Shown piece by piece: positions 36,881-44,702 of a DNA stretch of 64,000 bases (position 1 is its first letter; every line of letters begins with the position of its first letter). The DNA lies in assembly GCA_026990595.1 (NCBI GenBank), contig JALXCZ010000008.1, positions 112,363 through 176,362 of the forward strand, read 5' to 3'. Both the position numbers and the translations under genes were made by a program. The notes below the pieces were generated by a model, which saw only the letters and a list, made by a program, of their open reading frames with translations, searched no databases and was not told where the DNA came from. Origin of the DNA: Sulfurovum sp. Lineage in GTDB: Bacteria > Campylobacterota > Campylobacteria > Campylobacterales > Sulfurovaceae.

Positions 36881-37372
36881 CTATACAGCCGGCAGTACAT
36901 ATTCAGGTGTTGATTCTTCATCCAATTCAAGATCTTGAATACTCTGGGGTAATGTAAACTTCATTATTACCGGTTGTTCAAATTTTTTTGTAATTATAGT
37001 CTCTTTTTCCTTGATAAAATAGAGATTGCCTATCGCTTTGATCGGTTTTCCCCCATTTAGAGCAAAACCACTGCACCCCACACACTTGATACAACGTACG
37101 ATCTCAATGGTTTTAAGCATGATATAGGTAAGCTTGATCGCCATATATGAACCCGGACCTCTAGTGTAAATGATCTTTGAAATATCATAGTTATCCAGAC
37201 ATTCCATAATCAAAGGCAAAAGCACTTCAGAGGTTTTTAATTCGCTGGAGAGTGTTTTAATAAGTATGTCATCTTCATACAGCCCTATAAGAAGAGGAGT
37301 AGAAATAGAAATGATCAGAAGGGAATACCGCTTATGCGAAGGACTTTTCAAACGCTCTACTTTGCAACTCAT
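36881..37372 (-). CDS. tsaB: TsaB-like protein (tRNA t6A synthesis), short form
   Basis: 163 residues. LLIISISTPLLIGLYEDDIL and IIYTRGPGSYMAIKLTYIMLK align with the N-terminal half of TsaB/YeaZ (ASKHA fold). TsaB is a non-catalytic partner of TsaD in making t6A of tRNAs. The usual C-terminal region is much shorter than the 220-230 residues of enterobacterial TsaB. The ATG at 37372 lies inside the 3' end of lpxC (41-bp overlap) without a clear ribosome site, so the start is uncertain. The motif match is moderate, and the function is inferred. Confidence 0.7.
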   Translation of the reverse strand: MSCKVERLKSPSHKRYSLLIISISTPLLIGLYEDDILIKTLSSELKTSEVLLPLIMECLDNYDISKIIYTRGPGSYMAIKLTYIMLKTIEIVRCIKCVGCSGFALNGGKPIKAIGNLYFIKEKETIITKKFEQPVIMKFTLPQSIQDLELDEESTPEYVLPAV

Positions 37373-38219
37373 CTACCGCTATAAGTTCATAACTCTTACT
37401 CTCTGAAAGCAATTTGGATGTAAGCTGATAATTAAGATTATGACTTCCTGCAAACGATTCGTATTTTGCTAAAATATTATGTCCGCTAACCATCATATCA
37501 CCCATGGCATCAAGTATTTTATGTCTTGCAAATTCATTGTCAAAACGCAGTCCTTCAGGGTTGAGCACCTTGTGGTCATCCAATCCTATTGCATTCTGCA
37601 AAGTTGCACCGAGCGCAAGATTTTGACTCTGAAGATATTGGATATCTTTGGCAAAGCCGAATGTTCTTGCTCTTGCGATCTCTTCAACAAAATTGTGTGT
37701 ACTGAATACAAATTTTTCACTCTGTTCACCAATGACCGGATGATCAAACTTAATTCTAAAATCAAAAGAGGCTGTATCACTCGGTAAAAGCCGTACAAAC
37801 TTGTCACCATCGCGTATCTCAACAGCTTCTTTCACGCAAATGATCTTTTTAGGTGCATCCAGCTCTTCAATCCCTGCTTCATCAAGCAAAAGACAGAAGG
37901 AGATAGATGAGCCATCCATAATAGGCATCTCATTACCGTCAACGATTACACGAAGATTATCTATTCCATAAGCATAGATTGCTGAGAGGAAATGCTCGAT
38001 CGTAGAGATAAAGCCTTTATCCCCGCCAATGACCGTTGCCATACGTGTATCTATAACAGAAGAGGGAGAAAGAGGAATGCTCAGTGCCAGATCTTCACGG
38101 TAGAATACAATACCTGCATCTGCTGATAACGGCTCAAGTCTGAGCTTAATAGGCTCGCCTTTATGTAGACCGATACCCACAACTTCAATAGGCTTTTTGA
38201 TCGTTCTTTGATGCATCAC
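37332..38219 (-). CDS. lpxC: UDP-3-O-acyl-N-acetylglucosamine deacetylase
   Basis: 295 residues. This zinc enzyme catalyses the committed step of lipid A synthesis. Zinc ligands are His76 (TIEHFLSA), His233 and Asp237 (RHKILDAMGD), with the catalytic His260 in FAGSHNLNY. The N-terminal RTIKKPIEVVGIGLHKGEP is typical. A second ATG one codon later (MHQRTIK) may be the real start. Two TATAAT boxes lie upstream. LpxC is usually a proteolytic target of FtsH, which is also encoded in this window. Confidence 0.96.
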   Translation of the reverse strand: MMHQRTIKKPIEVVGIGLHKGEPIKLRLEPLSADAGIVFYREDLALSIPLSPSSVIDTRMATVIGGDKGFISTIEHFLSAIYAYGIDNLRVIVDGNEMPIMDGSSISFCLLLDEAGIEELDAPKKIICVKEAVEIRDGDKFVRLLPSDTASFDFRIKFDHPVIGEQSEKFVFSTHNFVEEIARARTFGFAKDIQYLQSQNLALGATLQNAIGLDDHKVLNPEGLRFDNEFARHKILDAMGDMMVSGHNILAKYESFAGSHNLNYQLTSKLLSESKSYELIAVDELQSRAFEKSFA

Positions 38220-38251
38220 TCTCTCCTTTCTAAAATTTTATATTTTTCAAT

Positions 38252-38277
38252 ATTATACTCAAATAACAAATATTATA
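38252..38277 (-). promoter_or_regulatory. Two tandem -10-like boxes before lpxC
   Basis: On the minus strand TATAAT occurs at 38252-38257 and again at 38272-38277, 33 and 53 bp before the lpxC start, in an AT-rich 105-bp spacer. No clear -35 boxes are seen. Confidence 0.5.
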
Positions 38278-38324
38278 CAAGTATAGCACTTAACTGTGGA
38301 TTATTTGTGAACCTAGCATAGATA

Positions 38325-39713
38325 TTACTTCCCGGAAATAATCTTATCCGCAGTCTTGAACACATTGTCTATATTCGTCTTGATCCAACCTCCGTCAAAC
38401 CACTCTATAGGTCTAACTTCGATACCTTGTACCAATATACCAAAGTGGAGGTGATCTCCCAGTGCCAGACCAGAAGTACCTGTTCTTGCAATAGTCTGTC
38501 CAGCTTTTACCTTATCACCCTCTTTAACAAAAAGTTGTGAACAATGTCCATAAAGTGTATAAAGTCCCAATCCGTGATCTATCATCGGCATATTACCATA
38601 AATCCCGTTTTCATTAGCATAGACAACAGTTCCTGCATTTGATGCCCTAATTGCTGCCATTTTAGTACTTGCAAGATCATATCCTAAATGAAAAGAATGT
38701 GAAACTTCATTCTCTTTATTATTATAATAGTAGTGTCTCTCATCTCCAAAACTTGCTACTTTTTTTCCGTTCTGGAGTGGATAAAATTTTCTTACTTTCC
38801 AACTTTTCAGCATTTTGTCTGAAACCTTAGAGGATAAAGTATGTATTTTTTCTTCATTCTTTAAACGCATGTTTTCATTGATCGCTTTAAGCTTTTCTAT
38901 TTTATCATCTATATCTGCATATTCGGGATCACTTGAAGCAAGATCAGTAATCTTTCCATTAATAAATTTATCTGTAGCTCTGATCCATGAAACCCTGTAA
39001 TGATGATTTTTCAAATACAGTGGGATTTCTGTCACACGCTTGTTTCCTGCTTTATCTGTAGCTATGATCTTCGCATTAAAGTGATCTTGATTAAACGGCC
39101 ATGCAAGTAAAGAGACATAATATCCCTCTTTTTTATAAGGTTCTACTTTAAATTTTTTCCCTGTGGTCTGAATATAAAGCGTATTGAGGTTTTCATCTTC
39201 TGCCTGAAAAACAACCAAGGCACTTCCCCCCTGTGTAATACTGTAGGAGTTTGCAAGGACATTAACGTTAGGTCGTTTATGATCAATCTTGATGTGTATC
39301 GTTTTTTCAAGTTTGTTTCCCTGAAAAAAATTCCATAAACTACTATCATTTACAACTACTTTGAGGTTTAACTCTTTTGTTTTCGAATTAAGTGTATTGC
39401 TTTTGGGATATTTAACCAAAAGTGTCTGCTCTTTCGTACCTTTTTTAAACTTCCCCTGCCCTACTATAAGACTTTTCTGTCCATCATTTAAGATCAACTC
39501 AAAATCTTTAAGTCCTACATTGTCCGAAAGTTTGATCTTTAGAGGATCTTTACGATTCCAAAACACACTGTCACTACTATGCACAACTGGTGCTGTTCTC
39601 TCAAACTCAGGTGCTGTATAGATATATCCCGCACCTGCTAAACAAATCAATAAAAGCAATCCTCCTACGATTTTTGTACTACTCTTTTTCTTATAACTGT
39701 TTCTACGCTTCAT
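38325..39713 (-). CDS. Membrane-anchored M23 peptidase (peptidoglycan endopeptidase-like)
   Basis: 462 residues. A cationic N-terminus and one membrane helix (about 15-32) are followed by a long periplasmic beta-rich region (to about 335) and a C-terminal M23/LytM domain (about 339-440). The zinc and catalytic residues are intact: HLGYDLAS (His342, Asp346) and GDHLHFG (His421, His423). Such enzymes cut peptide cross-links in peptidoglycan; in Campylobacterota they often set helical or rod shape (Csd/Pgp types), but which one this matches is not clear. Its stop region overlaps nothing; the start overlaps the DHH phosphoesterase gene by 11 bp. Confidence 0.87.
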   Translation of the reverse strand: MKRRNSYKKKSSTKIVGGLLLLICLAGAGYIYTAPEFERTAPVVHSSDSVFWNRKDPLKIKLSDNVGLKDFELILNDGQKSLIVGQGKFKKGTKEQTLLVKYPKSNTLNSKTKELNLKVVVNDSSLWNFFQGNKLEKTIHIKIDHKRPNVNVLANSYSITQGGSALVVFQAEDENLNTLYIQTTGKKFKVEPYKKEGYYVSLLAWPFNQDHFNAKIIATDKAGNKRVTEIPLYLKNHHYRVSWIRATDKFINGKITDLASSDPEYADIDDKIEKLKAINENMRLKNEEKIHTLSSKVSDKMLKSWKVRKFYPLQNGKKVASFGDERHYYYNNKENEVSHSFHLGYDLASTKMAAIRASNAGTVVYANENGIYGNMPMIDHGLGLYTLYGHCSQLFVKEGDKVKAGQTIARTGTSGLALGDHLHFGILVQGIEVRPIEWFDGGWIKTNIDNVFKTADKIISGK

Positions 39714-40674
39714 TCAAAATTCCTAACTCTTCTATTTTCTTTAAAATTGTATCTATTGTTTCTTGTAAATTGGTTTGTTTCACAATAAACCCTGCTGCCA
39801 CTTTATGCCCACCGCCGCCAAAGAAAGCTGCTACCTTCGATACATCCACTGTTTTGCTGCGTAATGATATACGTATACCATCTTTCAACTCCATGGCAAA
39901 AAGCCCTATTTCTACGGTAGCTAAAGAACGGGCATAATCAACAATGCCTTCCATATCCGGCATACGTGCACCTGTTGCAATAATGTCATCCTGTGTTACC
40001 ATCAATCTTGCCACCTTGCCTTCACAACAAAGCTCCAAATGACTCAAAGCCCTTTCTAATATACGCAAAGAACTAAGTGACCGTCTTTGCGTGAAATGAC
40101 AGGCAACTTCAGCAGGGTTCACACCAATATCAACCAGCTCTTTAGCTACTTCAAATACTCTTTGATCCACAGAGTTTGTTGTAAAATACCTTGTATCCGA
40201 GAGTAATGCAGCATAAAAGCATGTAGCACTCTCTACACCTATGGAGTAGAGTGCTTTAAAAAGTCCATATGCAACCTGTGAAGCCGAAGCATACTCCGGT
40301 ATGACCACATTAACTGTACCATAGTGCTCATTACTTTCATGATGATCAATATTTAGTATTTCCCTGTCTTCAAGGTCGAACCCCAATCTATTTGTACTTC
40401 CGCAGTCACATGTGATCACAAGGCTCTTTTCAAAATCCATCGTATGTTTGATCTTTTCAAAAGAGGGAAGAAAATCCAAATAGTTTGGCAGCATATTGGA
40501 AGCATTGACTATCTCTACTCTTTTCTTTCTGTCTTTACTAAGCAGGTTAAATAGACCTAAACCGGTACCGATGGTATCTGCATCCGGATTCAAATGTGTC
40601 ACTATCGTAATGGTCTTAAAACGTTCCAGCTGCTCTTTTACTTCCGAAATATAAAATCTCTTTTCTCCTGTCAT
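39703..40674 (-). CDS. DHH-family phosphoesterase (NrnA-like)
   Basis: 323 residues. The DHH domain has THLNPDADTIGTGLGL, VITCDCGSTNRLG and LNIDHHESNEHYG (the DHH motif); the C-terminal DHHA1 domain ends AAFFGGGGHKVAAGF. This matches NrnA/bifunctional oligoribonuclease and pAp phosphatase proteins, which finish RNA decay or remove 3'-phosphoadenosine phosphate. Related DHH proteins can act on cyclic dinucleotides, so the substrate is not fixed. It overlaps the M23 peptidase gene by 11 bp. Confidence 0.88.
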   Translation of the reverse strand: MTGEKRFYISEVKEQLERFKTITIVTHLNPDADTIGTGLGLFNLLSKDRKKRVEIVNASNMLPNYLDFLPSFEKIKHTMDFEKSLVITCDCGSTNRLGFDLEDREILNIDHHESNEHYGTVNVVIPEYASASQVAYGLFKALYSIGVESATCFYAALLSDTRYFTTNSVDQRVFEVAKELVDIGVNPAEVACHFTQRRSLSSLRILERALSHLELCCEGKVARLMVTQDDIIATGARMPDMEGIVDYARSLATVEIGLFAMELKDGIRISLRSKTVDVSKVAAFFGGGGHKVAAGFIVKQTNLQETIDTILKKIEELGILNEA

Positions 40675-40727
40675 GCTTGTACTTTCTTACGTACCGGGAA
40701 GTGTAGTAAAACTCTATTACCCATCTG

Positions 40728-41546
40728 TTACTCTACCCTCATAGAGAGATCGATCCACTTCGCCTGGTGGATCACCGAACCCGAACTGATGGCATCCACT
40801 CCTGTAGCTGCGATGTTTTTGATCGTATCCAGCGTCACGTTGCCGCTTGCTTCAAGCAGTATATGTGAATATTTTTCATTTCTGAACTTTACGACTTCTA
40901 CTGTCTCTTCCAAACTCATATTGTCGCACATAACGATATCTGCTCCAGCCTTCATAGCACGTTTGGCCATATCCAGACTTTCACACTCTATCTCTATCTT
41001 AGAGGTAAAAGGGATCTTTTGTCTAACTTCTTTCATAAAAATATCAAGGTCATCTATGGTTTTAAGGTGTGTATCTTTGAGCATCAGACAATCATCTAGT
41101 CCCATACGGTGGTTGATCCCGCCACCACAACGTACGGCATACTTCTCAAACTCTCGAAGCAGCGGTCTGGTTTTTCTTGTATCAAGCAGTTTCACCCCGG
41201 TATCTTTAATGGCATCTACATAACGTGCCGTCAATGTTGCAATGGAACTTGCATGCAAGACCATATCTAAAATAGATCGTTCCAAAGAGAGGATCGTTTT
41301 GGAATCTCCCGTAATAAAGAGCAGTTTTTTATCTTTAGTAAAGAGGTCACCATCTTTCACTTCCCACATAAGATTCAAATCATACATCTTTGCCAGTGCA
41401 TCCACATATTCACGTCCGGCAAACACGCCATCACTTTTGGCAATGACATAGGCACGTATCTTTTTACTCTCAGAAATACGGGAAAAAAGATCACCTCTTC
41501 CTAGATCTTCTGCGATAAGTTTTTTTAAAAATACTTCTTTTAACAT
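40728..41546 (-). CDS. nadC: Nicotinate-nucleotide diphosphorylase (carboxylating)
   Basis: 272-residue quinolinate phosphoribosyltransferase. Motifs are AEDLGRGDLF near the start, LLDTRKTRPLLREFEKYAVRCGGGINHRMGL in segments around residue 140, and ADIVMCDNM and LLEASGNVTLDTI at the C-terminus. It converts quinolinate and PRPP to nicotinate mononucleotide in NAD synthesis. It follows nadA with a 1-bp overlap, so the two steps are coupled. Confidence 0.96.
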   Translation of the reverse strand: MLKEVFLKKLIAEDLGRGDLFSRISESKKIRAYVIAKSDGVFAGREYVDALAKMYDLNLMWEVKDGDLFTKDKKLLFITGDSKTILSLERSILDMVLHASSIATLTARYVDAIKDTGVKLLDTRKTRPLLREFEKYAVRCGGGINHRMGLDDCLMLKDTHLKTIDDLDIFMKEVRQKIPFTSKIEIECESLDMAKRAMKAGADIVMCDNMSLEETVEVVKFRNEKYSHILLEASGNVTLDTIKNIAATGVDAISSGSVIHQAKWIDLSMRVE

Positions 41547-42541
41547 TATTTGATCGCCAGCATACGTTCAAGTGCAAGGTTGGCATACTTTACTGTATGC
41601 GGATCCACCACGATCTCATTAATCGGTTTATTATCTTCAATAGACTTGAGTGTTCTATAGAGATCTTCAAGTGTTGTTTCATTCATGGTCGGGCACTCAG
41701 GTTTTGTTGATGAGAGTACATATGTGTTGCCCTGTCTCATTCTGTTTACCAGGTTGTACTCCGTTCCTATAGCAACTTTCTGCTCAGGATCAAGCTCATT
41801 CACATATTTGATAAGCTGCGAAGTAGAACCTGAGAAATCTGACGCTGCCACGATCTTCGGATCACACTCAGGGTGTACAGCTATTTTGATACCGGGGTAT
41901 TTGTTTCGATAAAATGCTATGTCATCCAGTGTAAAAAGCTGATGCACAGAACAGAAACCGTTAAAACAGATCACATCTGCTTCTTTGGGATCACACTCTC
42001 CTTCTCCGATAATACAGGACTTCAATCCCATCTGAATGGCAAAGTTCTGCCCCAGACATCTGTCTGGAACAAAAAGGATCTTCTTTCCGCTCTCCAACCC
42101 TTTTTCAATAATCTTGAATGCATTGGATGACGTACATACCATACCACCCATCTCACCTACTTTGGCTTTCACTGTTGCATCTGAGTTGATGTAGGTGATA
42201 GGCAAAATATTTTCTTTGGGTACACCCCTGTCCACCATATACTTCACAGAGTCATCAAAATAGCTTCCGTCTATCATACGCGCCATAGCACAACAGGCAA
42301 TCTTTGGCATCAGTACACGTTTTTCGGGAGCAATTACTTTGACACTCTGTCCCATGAACCCTACACCACAAAAGACTACCCAGGGGTTCTCATCTGCTTT
42401 ACATTTGCGTGCAAGCTCTAAGGAATCCCCTGTAATATCTGCCATCTCAAAGACTTCATCACGTTGATAGTAGTGTGCCACTACCGTAACATTAAGCTCT
42501 TTTTTGAGTCTTTCTATTTCAGCTTTATAATCAATACTCAT
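41546..42541 (-). CDS. nadA: Quinolinate synthase
   Basis: 331 residues. It makes quinolinate from iminoaspartate and dihydroxyacetone phosphate using a [4Fe-4S] cluster. Blocks are VVAHYYQRDEVFEMADITGDS, VVFCGVGFMGQSVKVI, MVCTSSNAFK, AVHPECDP and GTEYNLVNRMRQ; the Cys residues in these blocks include the three expected cluster ligands. I chose the ATG at 42541, with AAGGA 7 nt upstream, over an in-frame TTG two codons earlier. nadC follows directly. It is divergent from plsY. Confidence 0.95.
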   Translation of the reverse strand: MSIDYKAEIERLKKELNVTVVAHYYQRDEVFEMADITGDSLELARKCKADENPWVVFCGVGFMGQSVKVIAPEKRVLMPKIACCAMARMIDGSYFDDSVKYMVDRGVPKENILPITYINSDATVKAKVGEMGGMVCTSSNAFKIIEKGLESGKKILFVPDRCLGQNFAIQMGLKSCIIGEGECDPKEADVICFNGFCSVHQLFTLDDIAFYRNKYPGIKIAVHPECDPKIVAASDFSGSTSQLIKYVNELDPEQKVAIGTEYNLVNRMRQGNTYVLSSTKPECPTMNETTLEDLYRTLKSIEDNKPINEIVVDPHTVKYANLALERMLAIK

Positions 42542-42620
42542 ACCCAATCCTTCGTAAATTGTAGCTATTTTAGCAAAATTCGGTTAAAATTGCAGAATAA
42601 ATTAAAATTGTGGAAAAATT

Positions 42621-43232
42621 ATGAATATTAATATAATGCTTTATCTTGCAGCGTATCTCATCGCAGGGATTCCTTTTGGGTATCTATTGGCAAAACAGTT
42701 TGCCGGTGTAGACATTAAAAATGAAGGCAGCGGAAATATCGGTGCAACCAATGTACTTCGTGTTGTAAAAGAAAAAGATCCGAAACTTGCTAAAAAGTTA
42801 GGTGCTGCCACACTCTTTTTAGATGCGATCAAAGGTATTCTTGTGATTCTTGTTGCCAAAACACTGGGTGCCCCGGAAAGTGTACTCTGGACAATCGCTG
42901 TACTGGCAGTTGCCGGACACTGTTTCTCGGTATTTCTCTTCTTTGAAGGCGGTAAAGGTGTAGCTACAGGGTTTGGGGTATTACTTGTGATGATGCCTGT
43001 ACCTGCCCTTATTGCGATTGCGGTATGGCTAGGTGCAGCAAAGGGCTTAAAGATATCTTCACTCTCCTCGCTCATAGGATTGGCTGCCTTCATCATAGCC
43101 TCCTATGTCATGTATCCGGAAGTACCGGGGATCGGTTCCCATGCACCTATCTGGATCATTGCTTTCATCATTTTTTATAAACATATCCCCAATCTTGTAC
43201 GACTCTTCAAAAAAGAGGAAGGCAAAGTCTAA
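42621..43232 (+). CDS. plsY: Acyl-phosphate:glycerol-3-phosphate acyltransferase
   Basis: 203-residue membrane protein with about five helices. The conserved PlsY motifs are GSGNIGATNVLR (motif 1), FFEGGKGVATGFG (motif 2) and KHIPNLVRLF near the C-terminus. It makes lysophosphatidate, the first step in phospholipid synthesis. Its stop overlaps the folB start (TAATG), so the genes are coupled. It is divergent from nadA. Confidence 0.95.
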   Translation: MNINIMLYLAAYLIAGIPFGYLLAKQFAGVDIKNEGSGNIGATNVLRVVKEKDPKLAKKLGAATLFLDAIKGILVILVAKTLGAPESVLWTIAVLAVAGHCFSVFLFFEGGKGVATGFGVLLVMMPVPALIAIAVWLGAAKGLKISSLSSLIGLAAFIIASYVMYPEVPGIGSHAPIWIIAFIIFYKHIPNLVRLFKKEEGKV

Positions 43233-43558
43233 TGACCATTCATATAGAAGCACTTACCTTTGATGTGATCATAGGTCTGCTTGATTATGAGCGTGAGAGA
43301 CCACAACGTGTCATCATTGATCTGGATGCTTCTTATGACTATAGTGATGAAAACTTTATTGACTATGCCGATATGGTATTTCTTATACAAAAAGAATTGA
43401 AAGAGAAACGTTATAAACTTCTTGAAGAGGCACTTCTTGGCATGAAGCATATTTTATACGCCACTTACCCCCAATTCAAAGCACTCTCACTTAAAATTAC
43501 CAAACCGGATATCTTGTCTGAGTGCTCTGTTGCATTAAGTAACTCATGGAAATTTTAA
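43232..43558 (+). CDS. folB: Dihydroneopterin aldolase
   Basis: 108 residues with the FolB tunnelling fold. IHIEALTFDVIIGLLDYERERPQ contains the conserved His/Gly/Glu block, followed by QRVIIDLDASYDY; the later conserved LLEEALLGMKHIL is present. It forms 6-hydroxymethyldihydropterin in folate synthesis. It overlaps plsY by 1 bp. Pairing of plsY and folB is seen in many Campylobacterota. Confidence 0.9.
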   Translation: MTIHIEALTFDVIIGLLDYERERPQRVIIDLDASYDYSDENFIDYADMVFLIQKELKEKRYKLLEEALLGMKHILYATYPQFKALSLKITKPDILSECSVALSNSWKF

Positions 43559-43594
43559 ATCTTAAAAAAACTTTCAGAAACCTCATTTTTATGT

Positions 43595-43600
43595 TATAAT
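43595..43600 (+). promoter_or_regulatory. Putative -10 box of hsrA
   Basis: TATAAT preceded by ATGT, 33 bp before the hsrA ATG in the 75-bp spacer after folB. The sequence around it is AT-rich with two CTTAAA patches, and no clear -35. Confidence 0.5.
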
Positions 43601-43633
43601 ATTAAATAAATCTTAAAAGACAAAGGGTCACTT

Positions 43634-44308
43634 ATGAGAGTATTGATCATAGAAGATGAAGTTGGACTGGGAAAAACACTTTCCCAATTACTTACAGAAA
43701 ACAGTTATCAATGTGATGTGGCAGAAAATCTTGGCGATGCCAAATACTATCTTGACATTCGTAATTATGACCTCGTATTGCTCGGCTGGGCAAAGATAAA
43801 TGGCAATGATATCGGTCTTATATCTGATATAAAAAGAGATGCACATAAAACTTCTGTGATCGTACTCTCTGAACGTGAAGACAAAGAGAGTGAAATAGAA
43901 GCCTTGCGTGCCGGTGCAGATGATTTTATCCGTAAACCTTTTGATAATGACATACTCCTTGTACGTATTGAAGCAAAGCTGCGTTTTGGTGCCTCCAATA
44001 TCATTGAAATAGAAGATCTTATTATAAACCCTGAAGAAGAAAAGATCATCTATCAGGGCGAAGAGATAGAACTCAAAGGAAAACCTTTTGAGGTTCTGAC
44101 CCATTTAGCAATGCATAAGGACCAGATAGTCTCTAAAGAGCAGCTTCTGGATGCCATTTGGGAAGAACCTGAACTTGTCACACCAAATGTCATTGAGGTT
44201 GCCATTAACCAAATACGTCAAAAAATGGATAAACCTTTGGATATCACAACTATTGAAACAGTTAGAAGACGCGGTTACAGATTCTGTTTCCCTAAAAAAA
44301 TATCCTAA
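43634..44308 (+). CDS. hsrA: Atypical OmpR-family regulator, HsrA (HP1043) ortholog
   Basis: 224 residues: an N-terminal receiver (1-118) and a C-terminal winged-helix DNA-binding domain (about 125-220). The acidic pocket (Glu7, Asp8) and Lys101 are present, but the phospho-acceptor Asp is Gly51 (LVLLGWAKING), so normal phosphorylation is not expected. The C-terminal blocks KGKPFEVLTHLAMH, QIVSKEQLLDAIWEEPE and VTPNVIEVAINQIRQKMDKP closely match the Helicobacter/Campylobacter essential orphan regulator HsrA. In those species it works without phosphorylation and controls growth, metabolism and oxidative-stress genes. No histidine kinase is adjacent. Confidence 0.9.
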   Translation: MRVLIIEDEVGLGKTLSQLLTENSYQCDVAENLGDAKYYLDIRNYDLVLLGWAKINGNDIGLISDIKRDAHKTSVIVLSEREDKESEIEALRAGADDFIRKPFDNDILLVRIEAKLRFGASNIIEIEDLIINPEEEKIIYQGEEIELKGKPFEVLTHLAMHKDQIVSKEQLLDAIWEEPELVTPNVIEVAINQIRQKMDKPLDITTIETVRRRGYRFCFPKKIS

Positions 44309-44317
44309 ATACTCATA

Positions 44318-44339
44318 TGGAAGCGTAAGAATGCTTCCA
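44318..44339 (+). terminator. Hairpin in the spacer between hsrA and the ferredoxin gene
   Basis: A perfect 7-bp stem (TGGAAGC / GCTTCCA) with an 8-nt loop, 9 bp after the hsrA stop. It is followed by CTTCTTC rather than a pure T run, so it may be a weak terminator or an RNA-stability element. Confidence 0.45.
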
Positions 44340-44442
44340 CTTCTTCAAAAACAACCCATAGTAAAAAGAATTATTCACTTTTAAATAAAGCATAAGCTTT
44401 CTTGGGTTATAACTCGTATAAATAATAAAACATGAGGATAAT

Positions 44443-44694
44443 ATGGCCCTTTTAATAACGGATGAATGTATAGCATGTGATGCTTGTAGAGAAGAGTGTC
44501 CCAACGAAGCGATCGAAGAGAATGATCCAATCTATCTTATAGATTCAGACAGATGTACAGAATGTGTAGGTCACTTTGATGAACCACAATGTATTGCAGT
44601 ATGTCCTGTAGACTGCATTATCTCAGATCCGGACAATGTAGAAAATATTGAAGAATTAAAATTTAAATTTGAAAAACTTCAGGAAGAAGAGTAA
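44443..44694 (+). CDS. YfhL-family 2[4Fe-4S] ferredoxin
   Basis: 83 residues. Cys9, Cys12, Cys15 and Cys19 (CIACDACREEC) and the second set Cys38, Cys41, Cys50 and Cys54 (CTECVGHFDEPQCIAVC) give the CxxC-x8-CxxxC spacing typical of YfhL/Alvin-type ferredoxins. It is a small cytoplasmic electron carrier; the partner is unknown. GAGGA lies 6 nt before the ATG. It lies next to hsrA on one side and ppx on the other. Confidence 0.92.
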   Translation: MALLITDECIACDACREECPNEAIEENDPIYLIDSDRCTECVGHFDEPQCIAVCPVDCIISDPDNVENIEELKFKFEKLQEEE

Positions 44695-44702
44695 GATTTA
44701 AG

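Noticed and set aside
43556..43620. CTTAA patches before hsrA as a possible autoregulatory HsrA site
   Set aside because: The two patches are about 50 bp apart, not in the close tandem expected for a dimer site, and such AT-rich strings are common in these spacers.
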